DNA from: Loktanella sp. M215
GTDB lineage: Bacteria > Pseudomonadota > Alphaproteobacteria > Rhodobacterales > Rhodobacteraceae
DNA length: 64,000 bases
NCBI RefSeq assembly: GCF_021735925.1
Contig: NZ_WMEA01000001.1
Location: 2,696,001-2,760,000 of the forward strand
Direction: 5' to 3'
Part shown: piece by piece, positions 39,620 to 48,742 of the stretch
Position numbering within the stretch: position 1 is the first letter of the stretch
Layout of the letters: each line of letters opens with the position of its first letter
The notes under the pieces: model-generated
What the model was told of the DNA's origin: nothing
What the model saw: only the letters and a program-made list of their open reading frames with translations
Database searches by the model: none
Translations under genes and position numbers: made by a program

Positions 39620-41545
39620 ATGTTTGACCGGGTGCTGATTGCGAACCGGGGCGAGATTGCCTGCCGGATCATGCGAACCTGTCGCGCGATGGGGGTTGGC
39701 ACGGTGGCCGTCTATTCCGACGCGGACGCCGATGCGTTGCATGTGCGGATGGCGGACCAAGCCGTGCGGCTGGGACCGGCGCCGGTGGCCGAGAGCTACT
39801 TGCGCGGCGATCTGATCATCGCGGCGGCGCTGGAGACGGGGTGTGCGGCGATCCATCCGGGCTACGGCTTTCTGTCGGAGAACCCGGATTTCGTGGATGC
39901 GGTGACGGCGGCGGGGCTGGTGTTCATCGGACCCTCGGCGCAGGCGATCCGCGCGATGGGGCTGAAGGACGCGGCCAAGGCGCTGATGGCAGATGCGGGC
40001 GTGCCGGTGGTGCCGGGCTATCTGGGGGCCGACCAGTCGCCGAAGGTGCTGGCAGAGGAGGCGGGCAAGATCGGCTATCCGGTGCTGATCAAGGCGGTGG
40101 CGGGTGGCGGCGGCAAGGGGATGCGGCTGGTCGAGGCCCCGCAGGGTTTTGCCGAGGCGCTGGAGTCGGCCAAGGCCGAGGCGCGGACAGCCTTTGGCAA
40201 CGCCGACGTGCTGATCGAGAAATATGTGCAGCGGCCCCGGCATATCGAGGTGCAGGTCTTTGGCGACGGCACGGATGCGGTGCATCTGTTCGAGCGGGAC
40301 TGTTCGCTGCAGCGCCGGCACCAGAAGGTGATCGAGGAGGCACCGGCACCCGGCATGACCGCCGCAGTGCGCGAGGCGATGGGCGATGCGGCGGTGCGGG
40401 CGGCGCGGGCCATCGGCTATGCCGGGGCGGGCACGATCGAGTTCATCGTGGACGCGTCGGACGGCCTGCGGGTGGACGGATTCTGGTTCATGGAAATGAA
40501 CACCCGGTTGCAGGTCGAACACCCTGTCACCGAGGCGATCACGGGCGTCGATCTGGTGGAATGGCAGTTGCGGGTGGCCTTCGGTGAACCCTTGCCGCTG
40601 CGACAGGACCAGTTGGCGATCCGGGGCCATGCCATCGAGGCGCGGCTTTATGCGGAGGACGTGCCGGCGGGGTTTCTGCCTGCGACGGGGACGCTTGCGC
40701 ATCTGGCGTTTCCGCAAGGTGCGCGGATCGACAGCGGGGTGGAGACGGGGAGCGAGATCTCGCCCTGGTACGATCCGATGATCGCCAAGGTCACGGTGCA
40801 TGGCGCCGACCGGGCCGGGGCACTGGCGGCGATGGGCCGCGTGCTGGCCGAGACGCAGGTCGCGGGGACGGTGACGAACCTGGGGTTCCTGCAGCGGCTG
40901 GTGGCGGAGCCTGATTTCCAAGCCGGGCGGATGGATACCGGGCTGATCGGGCGTCAGGCGGGATTGGCGACGCCTGCCGTGGCGGACCCCGCGCGGACGG
41001 CGCTTGCGGCGCTGGTGGCGGCGGGCATTGCGGAAGATATGCCATGGCAGGGCTTTGCCTTGTGGGCGCCCCAGAGGCAGCGGGTTGCCCTGATGGAGGG
41101 CGAGACGGCGGTCGCCGTGGATATGATGGCGCGGCCCGGCGGCTGGGATGTGGCCGTCGGGGATGTGACGGTGGCACTGCGCCGCGATGCGGGCGGCTGG
41201 CGGGCAGATGGCGCGCGGATGCCGCAGGTGCTGCGCCACGGGGCGGCGGTGACGGTGTTCGGGCCGGACCCGCTGCGTTTTGCGATCCCCGATGCGCTGG
41301 CGCGCGGCGGGGCCGAGGGTGGCGGCGACGCTGTGCTGGCGCCGATGCCGGGGCTGGTGGCGCAGGTGGCGGTCGCGGTCGGGCAGACGGTGACGGCCGG
41401 CGACCGGATGGTCGTGCTGGAGGCCATGAAGATGGAACACGTGTTGCGCGCGCCGCGCGACGGGGTCGTGGCGGAGGTCGCCGTGGCGCAGGGCGATCAG
41501 GTGAAGGCCGGCGTGGCGCTGGTGACGCTGGCGGTGGTGGACTGA
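39620..41545 (+). CDS. mccA: Methylcrotonyl-CoA carboxylase, biotin carboxylase (alpha) subunit
   Basis: The alpha subunit carboxylates its own biotin using ATP and bicarbonate. The 641-residue protein starts with the biotin carboxylase domain (FDRVLIANRGEIACRIMRT, then the ATP-grasp loop VAGGGGKGMRLV). The active-site block MNTRLQVEHPVTE follows. The chain ends in a biotinyl domain with the acceptor Lys604 in EAMKMEH. It completes the MCC pair with mccB. Repeat copy D and a hairpin follow the stop and separate it from the nuo genes. Confidence 0.95.
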   Translation: MFDRVLIANRGEIACRIMRTCRAMGVGTVAVYSDADADALHVRMADQAVRLGPAPVAESYLRGDLIIAAALETGCAAIHPGYGFLSENPDFVDAVTAAGLVFIGPSAQAIRAMGLKDAAKALMADAGVPVVPGYLGADQSPKVLAEEAGKIGYPVLIKAVAGGGGKGMRLVEAPQGFAEALESAKAEARTAFGNADVLIEKYVQRPRHIEVQVFGDGTDAVHLFERDCSLQRRHQKVIEEAPAPGMTAAVREAMGDAAVRAARAIGYAGAGTIEFIVDASDGLRVDGFWFMEMNTRLQVEHPVTEAITGVDLVEWQLRVAFGEPLPLRQDQLAIRGHAIEARLYAEDVPAGFLPATGTLAHLAFPQGARIDSGVETGSEISPWYDPMIAKVTVHGADRAGALAAMGRVLAETQVAGTVTNLGFLQRLVAEPDFQAGRMDTGLIGRQAGLATPAVADPARTALAALVAAGIAEDMPWQGFALWAPQRQRVALMEGETAVAVDMMARPGGWDVAVGDVTVALRRDAGGWRADGARMPQVLRHGAAVTVFGPDPLRFAIPDALARGGAEGGGDAVLAPMPGLVAQVAVAVGQTVTAGDRMVVLEAMKMEHVLRAPRDGVVAEVAVAQGDQVKAGVALVTLAVVD

Positions 41546-41570
41546 GGGCGGGGCGCGTCGGGGTGTCTGT

Positions 41571-41630
41571 GGAGGGGGCGCTGCCCCCGCCGCGCTGCGG
41601 CTCCCCCGAAGTATTTCTGACCAGAAGAAG
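41571..41630 (+). repeat. Dispersed repeat copy D with hairpin
   Basis: A GGGGGC/GCCCCC hairpin (about 41573-41588) is followed by CCCCCGAAGTATTT and ACCAGAAGAAG (41603-41630). It lies between mccA and nuoA, a place where the leucine operon should end. Confidence 0.75.
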
Positions 41631-41764
41631 GCCGCAGGTGGGCACGCGACAAAGCGAGGCAGGGCGGGCCTGCGTCGGTTGACCCTGCCGGATGCCAGGT
41701 TTAAGTGTGACCGCAGCCGCACCTGCCCGACTGTCGCGGGTGCACCGGGAAAAGGATCACCCCC

Positions 41765-42130
41765 TTGGAATCGATGCTGAACGAATACCTGCCGATCATG
41801 ATCTTTCTGGGGCTGGCCATCGCGCTGGGCCTGATCCTGATTCTGGCGGCCGCGCTGATCGCGGTGCGCAATCCGGACCCGGAGAAGGTGTCGGCCTACG
41901 AATGCGGGTTCAACGCCTTCGACGACGCCCGGATGAAGTTCGATGTGCGGTTCTACCTCGTGTCGATCCTGTTCATCATCTTCGACCTCGAGGTGGCGTT
42001 CCTGTTTCCCTGGGCCGTGGCGTTCAAGGACATCTCGATGACCGGGTTCTGGTCGATGATGGTGTTTCTGGGCGTGCTGACCGCGGGCTTTGCTTATGAG
42101 TGGAAGAAGGGAGCCCTCGAATGGGAGTGA
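41765..42130 (+). CDS. nuoA: NADH-quinone oxidoreductase subunit A
   Basis: NuoA is a small membrane subunit of respiratory complex I near the quinone site. The 121-residue protein has three helices and the invariant [20 protein letters not shown] loop with its Cys. The TTG at 41765 is chosen because AAAAGGA is 6 bases upstream; an ATG at 41774 lies too far from that site. Its end overlaps nuoB. Confidence 0.94.
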   Translation: MESMLNEYLPIMIFLGLAIALGLILILAAALIAVRNPDPEKVSAYECGFNAFDDARMKFDVRFYLVSILFIIFDLEVAFLFPWAVAFKDISMTGFWSMMVFLGVLTAGFAYEWKKGALEWE

Positions 42131-42651
42131 TGACGGGCACGCAAGTCGGTCCCGACCGCGAGGTCGCGACGCAGGCGCTGAACCGCGAGTTGACGGACAA
42201 GGGGTTCCTTGTGACGTCCACCGCCGACATCGTGAACTGGGCCCGCACGGGATCGCTGCACTGGATGACCTTCGGTCTGGCCTGCTGTGCGGTCGAGATG
42301 ATGCACACCTCGATGCCGCGCTATGACCTGGAACGTTTCGGGACCGCACCGCGCGCGTCGCCGCGCCAGTCGGACCTGATGATCGTGGCAGGCACCTTGA
42401 CCAACAAGATGGCGCCCGCGCTGCGCAAGGTTTACGACCAGATGCCGGAGCCGCGCTACGTAATCTCGATGGGGTCCTGCGCGAATGGCGGCGGTTATTA
42501 TCACTACAGCTATTCCGTGGTGCGCGGCTGTGACCGCATCGTGCCGGTCGACGTCTATGTCCCCGGCTGCCCGCCGACGGCAGAGGCGCTGCTGTATGGC
42601 ATCCTGCAGTTGCAGCGCAAGATCCGCCGCACCGGCACAATCGTCCGCTAG
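42121..42651 (+). CDS. nuoB: NADH-quinone oxidoreductase subunit B
   Basis: NuoB carries the terminal iron-sulfur cluster N2 that reduces quinone. The 176-residue protein has the cluster ligands in [19 protein letters not shown] and VPGCPPT. The ATG at 42121 follows AAGGGA and overlaps nuoA by 10 bases; an ATG at 42130 is an alternative. nuoC follows after nine bases. Confidence 0.95.
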   Translation: MGVMTGTQVGPDREVATQALNRELTDKGFLVTSTADIVNWARTGSLHWMTFGLACCAVEMMHTSMPRYDLERFGTAPRASPRQSDLMIVAGTLTNKMAPALRKVYDQMPEPRYVISMGSCANGGGYYHYSYSVVRGCDRIVPVDVYVPGCPPTAEALLYGILQLQRKIRRTGTIVR

Positions 42652-42660
42652 GGGGGCCTT

Positions 42661-43272
42661 ATGTCCGACGCTTTGAACGAACTCGGCCAGCATCTGGAAC
42701 TGAAGCGGCATGATTGCGTGCTGGGGTGGGAGGTCGCGCATGGCGAGCTGACCGTCACCGTGGCGCTGTCGCAGATCGTTGGATTTGTCGATTTCCTGCG
42801 CCACGATCCGGCCTGCCGGTTTTCGTCGCTGGTGGATATCACCGCCGTCGATCATCCGCAGCGGCCCAAGCGGTTCGAGGTCGTCTATCACTTTCTGTCG
42901 ATGTACCAGAACCAGCGTATCCGGCTGAAGGTCGATGTGCGCGAAGAGGATATGGTGCCGTCGATCATCACCGTGCATCCCAGCGCCAACTGGTTCGAGC
43001 GCGAGATCTTCGACATGTTCGGCATCCTGTTTTCGGGTCACCCGGACCTGCGCCGTCTGCTGACCGACTACGGGTTCCGCGGGCATCCGCTGCGGAAGGA
43101 TTTCCCGACGACCGGCTATACCGAGGTGCGCTATGACGAAGTGCAGAAGCGCGTCGTCTATGAACCCGTGAGCCTGGTGCAGGAATATCGGCAGTTCGAT
43201 TTCATGAGCCCTTGGGAAGGGGCAGAATACATCCTGCCCGGCGACGACAAGGCCAAGGAGGCCGCGAAATGA
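42661..43272 (+). CDS. nuoC: NADH-quinone oxidoreductase subunit C
   Basis: NuoC is the 30-kDa peripheral subunit of complex I. The 203-residue protein contains the family signature with ERE.FDMFG ([20 protein letters not shown]) and the [14 protein letters not shown] block. A gene boundary with nuoD is kept, so it is not fused to NuoD as in E. coli. The stop overlaps the nuoD start. Confidence 0.95.
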   Translation: MSDALNELGQHLELKRHDCVLGWEVAHGELTVTVALSQIVGFVDFLRHDPACRFSSLVDITAVDHPQRPKRFEVVYHFLSMYQNQRIRLKVDVREEDMVPSIITVHPSANWFEREIFDMFGILFSGHPDLRRLLTDYGFRGHPLRKDFPTTGYTEVRYDEVQKRVVYEPVSLVQEYRQFDFMSPWEGAEYILPGDDKAKEAAK

Positions 43273-44507
43273 TGGACGGCGATATCCGCATCAATACCTA
43301 TGACGACGGGTCCGTCGATGCGCGCACCGGCGAGCAGAAGATCCGCAATTTCAACATCAACTTCGGACCGCAACACCCTGCGGCGCACGGCGTTCTGCGT
43401 CTGGTGCTGGAGCTGGACGGCGAGATCGTGGAGCGTTGCGACCCGCATATCGGGTTGCTGCACCGCGGCACCGAAAAGCTGATGGAAAGCCGGACGTACC
43501 TGCAGAACCTGCCGTATTTCGACCGGCTGGATTATGTCTCTCCGATGAACCAGGAACACGCCTGGTGTCTGGCGATCGAGCGGCTGACCAAGACGGAAGT
43601 ACCTCGCCGCGCACAGCTGATCCGCGTGCTCTATTCCGAGATCGGGCGCATCCTGTCGCACCTGCTGAACGTGACGACGCAGGCGATGGACGTGGGCGCG
43701 CTGACCCCGCCGCTGTGGGGCTTTGAAGAGCGCGAGAAGCTGATGGTCTTCTACGAGCGGGCGTGCGGTGCGCGTCTGCACGCGGCTTATTTCCGGCCCG
43801 GCGGTGTGCATCAGGACCTGCCCGACCAGTTGGTCGAGGATATCGACGCCTGGTGCGATCCGTTCCTTGAGGTGCTGAAGGATATCGACGGGCTGCTGAC
43901 GGAGAACCGGATCTTCAAGCAGCGGAACGCCGACATCGGCATCGTGACCGAACAGGACATTCAGGACTGGGGCTTTTCGGGCGTCATGGTCCGGGGATCC
44001 GGGCTGGCGTGGGATTTGCGCCGGGCGCAACCCTATGAGTGCTATGACGAATTCGAATTCCAAATCCCGGTGGGTAAGAACGGCGACTGCTACGACCGCT
44101 ACCTTGTCCGCATGGAAGAGATGCGTCAGTCTGTCCACATCATGCGGCAGGCTTGCGCCAAGCTGCGGGTGGAAAAGGGTGACATCATGGCGCGAGGCAA
44201 GATGACTCCGCCGACGCGCCACGCGATGAAGACCGACATGGAAAGCCTGATCCACCACTTCAAGCTGTATACCGAAGGGTTCCACGTGCCCGCGGGCGAG
44301 GTCTATGCCGCGGTCGAGGCGCCGAAGGGCGAGTTCGGCGTCTATCTGGTCGCCGACGGCACCAATAAGCCATACCGCGCCAAGCTGCGCGCGCCGGGGT
44401 ATCTGCATTTGCAGGCCATGGACTATATCGCCTCTGGGCACCAACTGGCCGATGTGGCTGCCATTATCGGCACCATGGACGTCGTTTTCGGGGAAATCGA
44501 CCGATGA
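43269..44507 (+). CDS. nuoD: NADH-quinone oxidoreductase subunit D
   Basis: NuoD is the 49-kDa subunit that forms the quinone pocket with NuoB. The 412-residue chain has [20 protein letters not shown] near residue 36 and [10 protein letters not shown] near 75, both quinone-site motifs. The ATG at 43269 overlaps the nuoC stop (ATGA) and is preceded by AAGGAGG. The next gene starts within its stop codon. Confidence 0.96.
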   Translation: MMDGDIRINTYDDGSVDARTGEQKIRNFNINFGPQHPAAHGVLRLVLELDGEIVERCDPHIGLLHRGTEKLMESRTYLQNLPYFDRLDYVSPMNQEHAWCLAIERLTKTEVPRRAQLIRVLYSEIGRILSHLLNVTTQAMDVGALTPPLWGFEEREKLMVFYERACGARLHAAYFRPGGVHQDLPDQLVEDIDAWCDPFLEVLKDIDGLLTENRIFKQRNADIGIVTEQDIQDWGFSGVMVRGSGLAWDLRRAQPYECYDEFEFQIPVGKNGDCYDRYLVRMEEMRQSVHIMRQACAKLRVEKGDIMARGKMTPPTRHAMKTDMESLIHHFKLYTEGFHVPAGEVYAAVEAPKGEFGVYLVADGTNKPYRAKLRAPGYLHLQAMDYIASGHQLADVAAIIGTMDVVFGEIDR

Positions 44508-44845
44508 TCGCACGCATTCTGACCGTGACCGCAGCGCTGACGCTGGCCGCCTGTGCCCCTGCCGGAAACGGGGCCGGCATCAGCCGGTTGGGCAATAATC
44601 TGCCCGCGGACCCGATGCCGACGCCGACGCCGCAGCCGGTGCTGCTGACCGCCAAGGAACGTCTTGTCGGTGCGATCGAGGCGAACAACTGCGCGCTGAC
44701 GCCGGACAACGCGGGTGCCGTCCTGACGCAGGCCACGATCAGCAAGGCCGAGATGGGGCCGCTGATCCAGCAGTTGCAGGCCGAGGGCCGGGTCGAGACG
44801 TCGAGCGCGTCGTCGATCCGCGTGCTGAGCGACCGCTGCATCTGA
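44504..44845 (+). CDS. Small lipoprotein within the nuo operon
   Basis: The 113-residue product has a lipoprotein signal; LAAC places the lipidated Cys at residue 17. A Pro-rich linker (PMPTPTPQP) is followed by a small helical domain with two Cys residues (NNCALTP and SDRCI). Its ATG overlaps the nuoD stop, so it is translated with complex I genes. Function is unknown. A role in complex I assembly is only suggested by position. Confidence 0.75.
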   Translation: MIARILTVTAALTLAACAPAGNGAGISRLGNNLPADPMPTPTPQPVLLTAKERLVGAIEANNCALTPDNAGAVLTQATISKAEMGPLIQQLQAEGRVETSSASSIRVLSDRCI

Positions 44846-44893
44846 AATCCCTGACGCCATCTGGCGCACGAACAGACCGGAAGACCCAAGACC

Positions 44894-46120
44894 ATGCTGC
44901 GACGCCTTTACCACGATCAGCCCGAAAGCTTTGAATTCACGCCGGACAACCTGGCCTGGGCCAAGGGGCAGATCACGAAGTTTCCGGAGGGGCGTCAGGC
45001 CTCTGCCGTGATCCCGCTGTTGTGGCGCGCGCAGGAACAGCACGGCTGGCTGACCCGGCCGGCGATCGAACATGTCGCCCGGATGCTGGACATGGAATAT
45101 ATCCGTGTGCTGGAAGTCGCGACATTCTACTTCATGTTCCAGCTGCAACCGGTTGGATCTGTTGCTCATATTCAGGTTTGCGGGACGCTGTCCTGCATGA
45201 TCTGCGGGGCAGAGGATCTGATCGGCGTCTGCAAGGATAAGATTGCACCCAAGGCGCATCAGCTGTCCGGTGACGGCAAGTTTTCGTGGGAAGAGGTCGA
45301 ATGCCTCGGGTCCTGTGCCAATGCGCCGATGGCGCAGATCGGCAAGGATTATTACGAGGATCTGACCGCCGCAAAGCTGGGCGAGATCATCGACGAGATG
45401 GCGGCGGGCCGTGTGCCGGTGCCGGGGCCGCAGAACGGGCGCTATGCGGCAGAGCCGCTGGCCGGTCTGACGACCCTGAAGGACCATGAGAGCGGCAGGC
45501 AGCAGTATAACGCGAGCGCGCAGCTGGCCGTCGATATCGGCGATACGATCAAGCGGATCGACGGGACCGAAGTACCGCTGCTGACGCCGTGGAACGACGC
45601 CAAGCGGGCCGATCCCGATCCGGACACTGCGGCGCGTGACGACAAGATGGCACCCGAAGGCCCCGACGGCCAGCAGGGTGGTCGTGTGGCCGGTGACGCT
45701 GCAGCGCCGCGCGACCGCGGCGATTCCTCTGACGGTGTGGCCGAAGCAGAGGGTGAGGCCGCGGGTGTCACCCGCGCTGGCAAGCCCGACGAGGGCAAAG
45801 TGGCGCCGGAGGCAAAGACCGATGCGACCGCCGAAAGCGGCACCCGCACGCCGGGTCTGCGGACCGGTGAGGAGCCGGCGGCCGACGGGAGCGCGCCGGA
45901 CAGGCTGGAGGCACCGCGCGGTGGTGCTGCGGATGACCTGAAGAAGATCAACGGGATCGGGCCCAAGATCGCAGGTCTTCTGAACGATCTGGGGATCTAT
46001 CACTTCAGCCAGATCGCCGGTTGGTCAGAGGCCGAGGCGGCCTGGATCGACAGCCAGTTGAAGTTCAAGGGCCGTGTCGCGCGCGAAAACTGGATCGGTC
46101 AGGCCAAGACGCTGGCCTGA
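44894..46120 (+). CDS. nuoE: NADH-quinone oxidoreductase subunit E with extra C-terminal domain
   Basis: The first 190 residues are the 24-kDa subunit that holds [2Fe-2S] cluster N1a, with ligands Cys96, Cys101, Cys137 and Cys141. A long acidic, Ala/Gly-rich linker (about 210-340) follows. The last 60 residues hold a helix-hairpin-helix-like domain ([17 protein letters not shown]). Normal NuoE is about 165-240 residues, so the extension nearly doubles it; similar long forms are known in Rhodobacteraceae. nuoF would be expected next but an inverted fliG is found instead. Confidence 0.93.
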   Translation: MLRRLYHDQPESFEFTPDNLAWAKGQITKFPEGRQASAVIPLLWRAQEQHGWLTRPAIEHVARMLDMEYIRVLEVATFYFMFQLQPVGSVAHIQVCGTLSCMICGAEDLIGVCKDKIAPKAHQLSGDGKFSWEEVECLGSCANAPMAQIGKDYYEDLTAAKLGEIIDEMAAGRVPVPGPQNGRYAAEPLAGLTTLKDHESGRQQYNASAQLAVDIGDTIKRIDGTEVPLLTPWNDAKRADPDPDTAARDDKMAPEGPDGQQGGRVAGDAAAPRDRGDSSDGVAEAEGEAAGVTRAGKPDEGKVAPEAKTDATAESGTRTPGLRTGEEPAADGSAPDRLEAPRGGAADDLKKINGIGPKIAGLLNDLGIYHFSQIAGWSEAEAAWIDSQLKFKGRVARENWIGQAKTLA

Positions 46121-46268
46121 TACAGGCCGGGGCTGCGGCGCGGGCGACTGATGGCACCCGCCTCTCGGTTCGCTTGAACGAAGGTTTGAACCAATTTGAC
46201 GGAGCGCTGCGTGTGAGACGTCAGCCTTGCGTGTGAAGCAGGCGCTTTGATGGGGCGTGGCCCGGGCC

Positions 46269-47324
46269 TCAGGCGTCTTCCTCTGCATCGGGGTCGATCA
46301 GGGTGATCGTCCCCTCGTCTGCCAATGCCCGGATCGCACTGCTGACCGCGTTCATCGCGGCCTCTCCATCGACTGGTTTGACCGTGCCGCGTTCTGCGGC
46401 CTGTTCCTTCATCGCGGCGGCCATGCGTTGCGAGATGCAGTCCATGATGTAGGTCGCCGCCGCCTCTCGCTCGCCGCCGGAGATGAGGGCGTAGGCCATG
46501 GCTGTCGCGAGGTCGGTCGGGTCGATGACGCGCAGGCAGTTGGGGATGTTGATCGGGCGCACGCGCGCGGGAATGTTTTCGAAGGTAAAGATCGCCTTGC
46601 GCACATCCTTGGCGAAATCGGCGTCGGATTCGTCCAATCCCACCAGAACATCGTCGCGGGTCAGCGCCGGGCTGGAATTGAGGATGGCGCCGACGCGTTC
46701 GACCGGGGCCTTGTCGAAGGCGGTGATCCGGGTGCGACAGTAGTCGGTGACCAGGGCCTGCCCGATGCGCAGCACCGCGTCGGGCGCGATGTCAGAGGTC
46801 TGGCGCACCGCAAAGGTGATGCGCCGTGCCCGCGCGCCGGGGATCTTGCCCAACACCTCTGCCGCGCGGCTGACGGGGAGTTTCGACAGCAGGACGGCGC
46901 CGATCTGGATGCTTTCGTTGGACAGGATGCGGACCACGTCGTCGGTTGTCAGGTTCTGGATGCGGAGCCAGGGATCGCGGCCGTGGCGATTGTCGAGCTG
47001 ATCGCGCAACTTGTCGGCGAGGTGGGGCGAGATCTGGCCGGCCAGTGCTTCGAGTGCTGCATCGACGTTGCCGGGGGCAGAGAGGCCGACGGCATCCAGC
47101 AGGTCGGCAAATTCGGTGGCGACGGCGTTGACCGTGTCCCGGTCCACCAGACGGATCGCGCCCAGTTCGCGGGCCAAATCCTCTTGCACATGGTCGGGCA
47201 TCGTCGACAGCGCCAGCTTGTTGCCGTCGTTGATCAGCAGCTGGACGATCAGGGCCGCCTTGCGCTTGCGCGTCAGGGGCAGGGCGGCGGGTGCCACAGG
47301 GGGCATGGGATCAAAATTGAGCAT
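46269..47324 (-). CDS. fliG: Flagellar motor switch protein FliG (divergent)
   Basis: FliG sits on the cytoplasmic face of the flagellar C-ring and interacts with the stator. The 351-residue protein has the three-part FliG layout, with the middle EHPQ-like region replaced by divergent sequence. The C-terminal part aligns around KAIFTFENI and CISQRM. By eye, several charged torque-helix residues known from E. coli FliG are replaced. No other flagellar gene is beside it. Confidence 0.75.
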   Translation of the reverse strand: MLNFDPMPPVAPAALPLTRKRKAALIVQLLINDGNKLALSTMPDHVQEDLARELGAIRLVDRDTVNAVATEFADLLDAVGLSAPGNVDAALEALAGQISPHLADKLRDQLDNRHGRDPWLRIQNLTTDDVVRILSNESIQIGAVLLSKLPVSRAAEVLGKIPGARARRITFAVRQTSDIAPDAVLRIGQALVTDYCRTRITAFDKAPVERVGAILNSSPALTRDDVLVGLDESDADFAKDVRKAIFTFENIPARVRPINIPNCLRVIDPTDLATAMAYALISGGEREAAATYIMDCISQRMAAAMKEQAAERGTVKPVDGEAAMNAVSSAIRALADEGTITLIDPDAEEDA

Positions 47325-47369
47325 GACCCGAGCATAGGGCGCTGCTGGTCAAGGAACGGTGAACGCGGG

Positions 47370-47852
47370 TCAGCCCTTGGCGTAATTGACCGACATTTTC
47401 CGCAGCTCGTCGATGCTGGCGGGGGACAGGTCGGACACGTTGCGGGTCGCGTCGTGCAGGTCCTTGAGGACGTCGTTCAGCGTCTGCGCCTCGGCGTCGG
47501 TGAATTCGCGGTCGGCGCGGGCAAAACTGCCGAAGCTGCGGCTGTCATTGGTTTCGATCGCGCAGACCAGACCGTAGTTCAGGTCATGGTCGGCGGCGCG
47601 TTCCATGACACGCGCGGGATCGTCCGTCAGGTCGGACCAGCGGCACATGCCTTCGTGGGTGAACCCCCAGGCCACGGTCGGATCGGACATCACGAGGGCA
47701 TGCAGCGAATAATACGACGTCCAGGCCTTGGGATAGGCCTGCAGCAGGAAGGTCGGCGCGGCGTAGCGGATATGGAACGCGAGCGCGTATCCTGCGGGGG
47801 CAAGGGCTGCGGCGTCGTCAAGGCTGGCCATCGAGGGCATAAGGTCTGGCAT
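47370..47852 (-). CDS. HTH-less LuxR-type autoinducer-binding protein
   Basis: The 160-residue protein corresponds only to the autoinducer-binding domain of LuxR regulators. The ligand-pocket set is kept: Trp44, Tyr48, Asp57-Pro58, Trp72 and Gly94. The chain ends about 20 residues after the domain, with no helix-turn-helix. It is divergent from the full LuxR gene and resembles it in the SFxSFxRADREFT segment. It may act as a decoy that binds signal or pairs with the full regulator; this is inference. The ATG at 47852 is chosen because the domain starts there. Confidence 0.8.
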   Translation of the reverse strand: MPDLMPSMASLDDAAALAPAGYALAFHIRYAAPTFLLQAYPKAWTSYYSLHALVMSDPTVAWGFTHEGMCRWSDLTDDPARVMERAADHDLNYGLVCAIETNDSRSFGSFARADREFTDAEAQTLNDVLKDLHDATRNVSDLSPASIDELRKMSVNYAKG

Positions 47853-47983
47853 CACTGGCGCCTTGTCATATATTCGCTGATGTTGTGGATATCGGTCACG
47901 AGTTGATTTTCTTCGAAGATTATTTTCCGTATTGCGCTTAAGTACAGATGCGCAGTGCAAGTCACAGAAATGAAGACCTTACC

Positions 47984-48592
47984 ATGATGCGACGCATGAC
48001 ACCGCAGGACCTGGCCACGGTTTCGCCTGCGGGCCATTACATCGCGCTGCGTATCGGCTTCGCTTTTCCAATGAAAGAGATCAATGCCCTGCCTGCCCCC
48101 TGGGTAGAGCACTATACCCGCAATGGCCTGATGCTGTTCGACCCGATCATGCGGTGGGCGCATACGAATACCGGGACCGTGGCCTGGTCGGCCCTGCGCG
48201 ATGACGACCGGCGCGGCGTGCTGGGAATGGCTGCGGCCTTCGGCCTGCGATTCGGGCTTGTGGCAGCGGTGTTCGACGGCAACGCCGACGGGCAGCGATC
48301 CTTTGCCAGCTTTAGCCGGGCGGATCGCGAGTTCACCACGCTGGAATCGCAGTTGCTGCTGGCCTATCTGACCCGGTGTCACGACGAGATGTTGCCGCCC
48401 AAGACGCTGACCTGCGCCGAGCTGGAGGCGCTGGCGATGGTCAACGACGGCAAACGTCTGAAGCAGATCGCCTATGATCTGGGTGTCACCGAGGGGGCGG
48501 TGAAGCAGCGACTGAAGAACGCCAAGACCAAGCTGCATGCCAAGACCAGCACCGAGGCTGCGGCTCTTGCGCGGCAATTCCAGCTGATCTGA
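47984..48592 (+). CDS. LuxR-type quorum-sensing regulator
   Basis: The 202-residue regulator has an N-terminal autoinducer-binding domain with Trp40, Tyr44, Asp53-Pro54, Trp68 and Gly91. A C-terminal LuxR helix-turn-helix spans about residues 141-200 (LTCAELEALAMVNDGKRLKQ, then GVTEGAVKQRLKNAKTKL). It should bind an acyl-homoserine lactone and control genes including the luxI gene 150 bases downstream. The ATG at 47984 is the most likely start. Confidence 0.88.
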   Translation: MMRRMTPQDLATVSPAGHYIALRIGFAFPMKEINALPAPWVEHYTRNGLMLFDPIMRWAHTNTGTVAWSALRDDDRRGVLGMAAAFGLRFGLVAAVFDGNADGQRSFASFSRADREFTTLESQLLLAYLTRCHDEMLPPKTLTCAELEALAMVNDGKRLKQIAYDLGVTEGAVKQRLKNAKTKLHAKTSTEAAALARQFQLI

Positions 48593-48646
48593 TCGCGGCC
48601 TCTGCCCGCGGCGCTGTCTGTTGCCTGTGCCACGGCGGCGTGGACC

Positions 48647-48668
48647 TGACAGTGTTGCGCGTTTGTCA
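48647..48668 (+). promoter_or_regulatory. Candidate lux box upstream of luxI
   Basis: TGACA and TGTCA form an inverted repeat with a 12-base spacer (22 bp in total), about 75 bases before the synthase start. Size and place fit a LuxR-binding site. The arms are short, so chance symmetry is possible. Confidence 0.4.
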
Positions 48669-48742
48669 ACAGTACCTAAGGCAATTTTAAGGTGATTTTA
48701 TAGAACTGGATTCGTCCTCAAGGAGAATCCGGGATCGAACAC

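Noticed and set aside
39413..42640. A 1075-codon open frame on the minus strand
   Set aside because: It runs opposite mccA, nuoA and nuoB, whose families are certain. The translation is Arg/Pro/His-rich with no motif, as expected from the reverse of GC-rich coding DNA.
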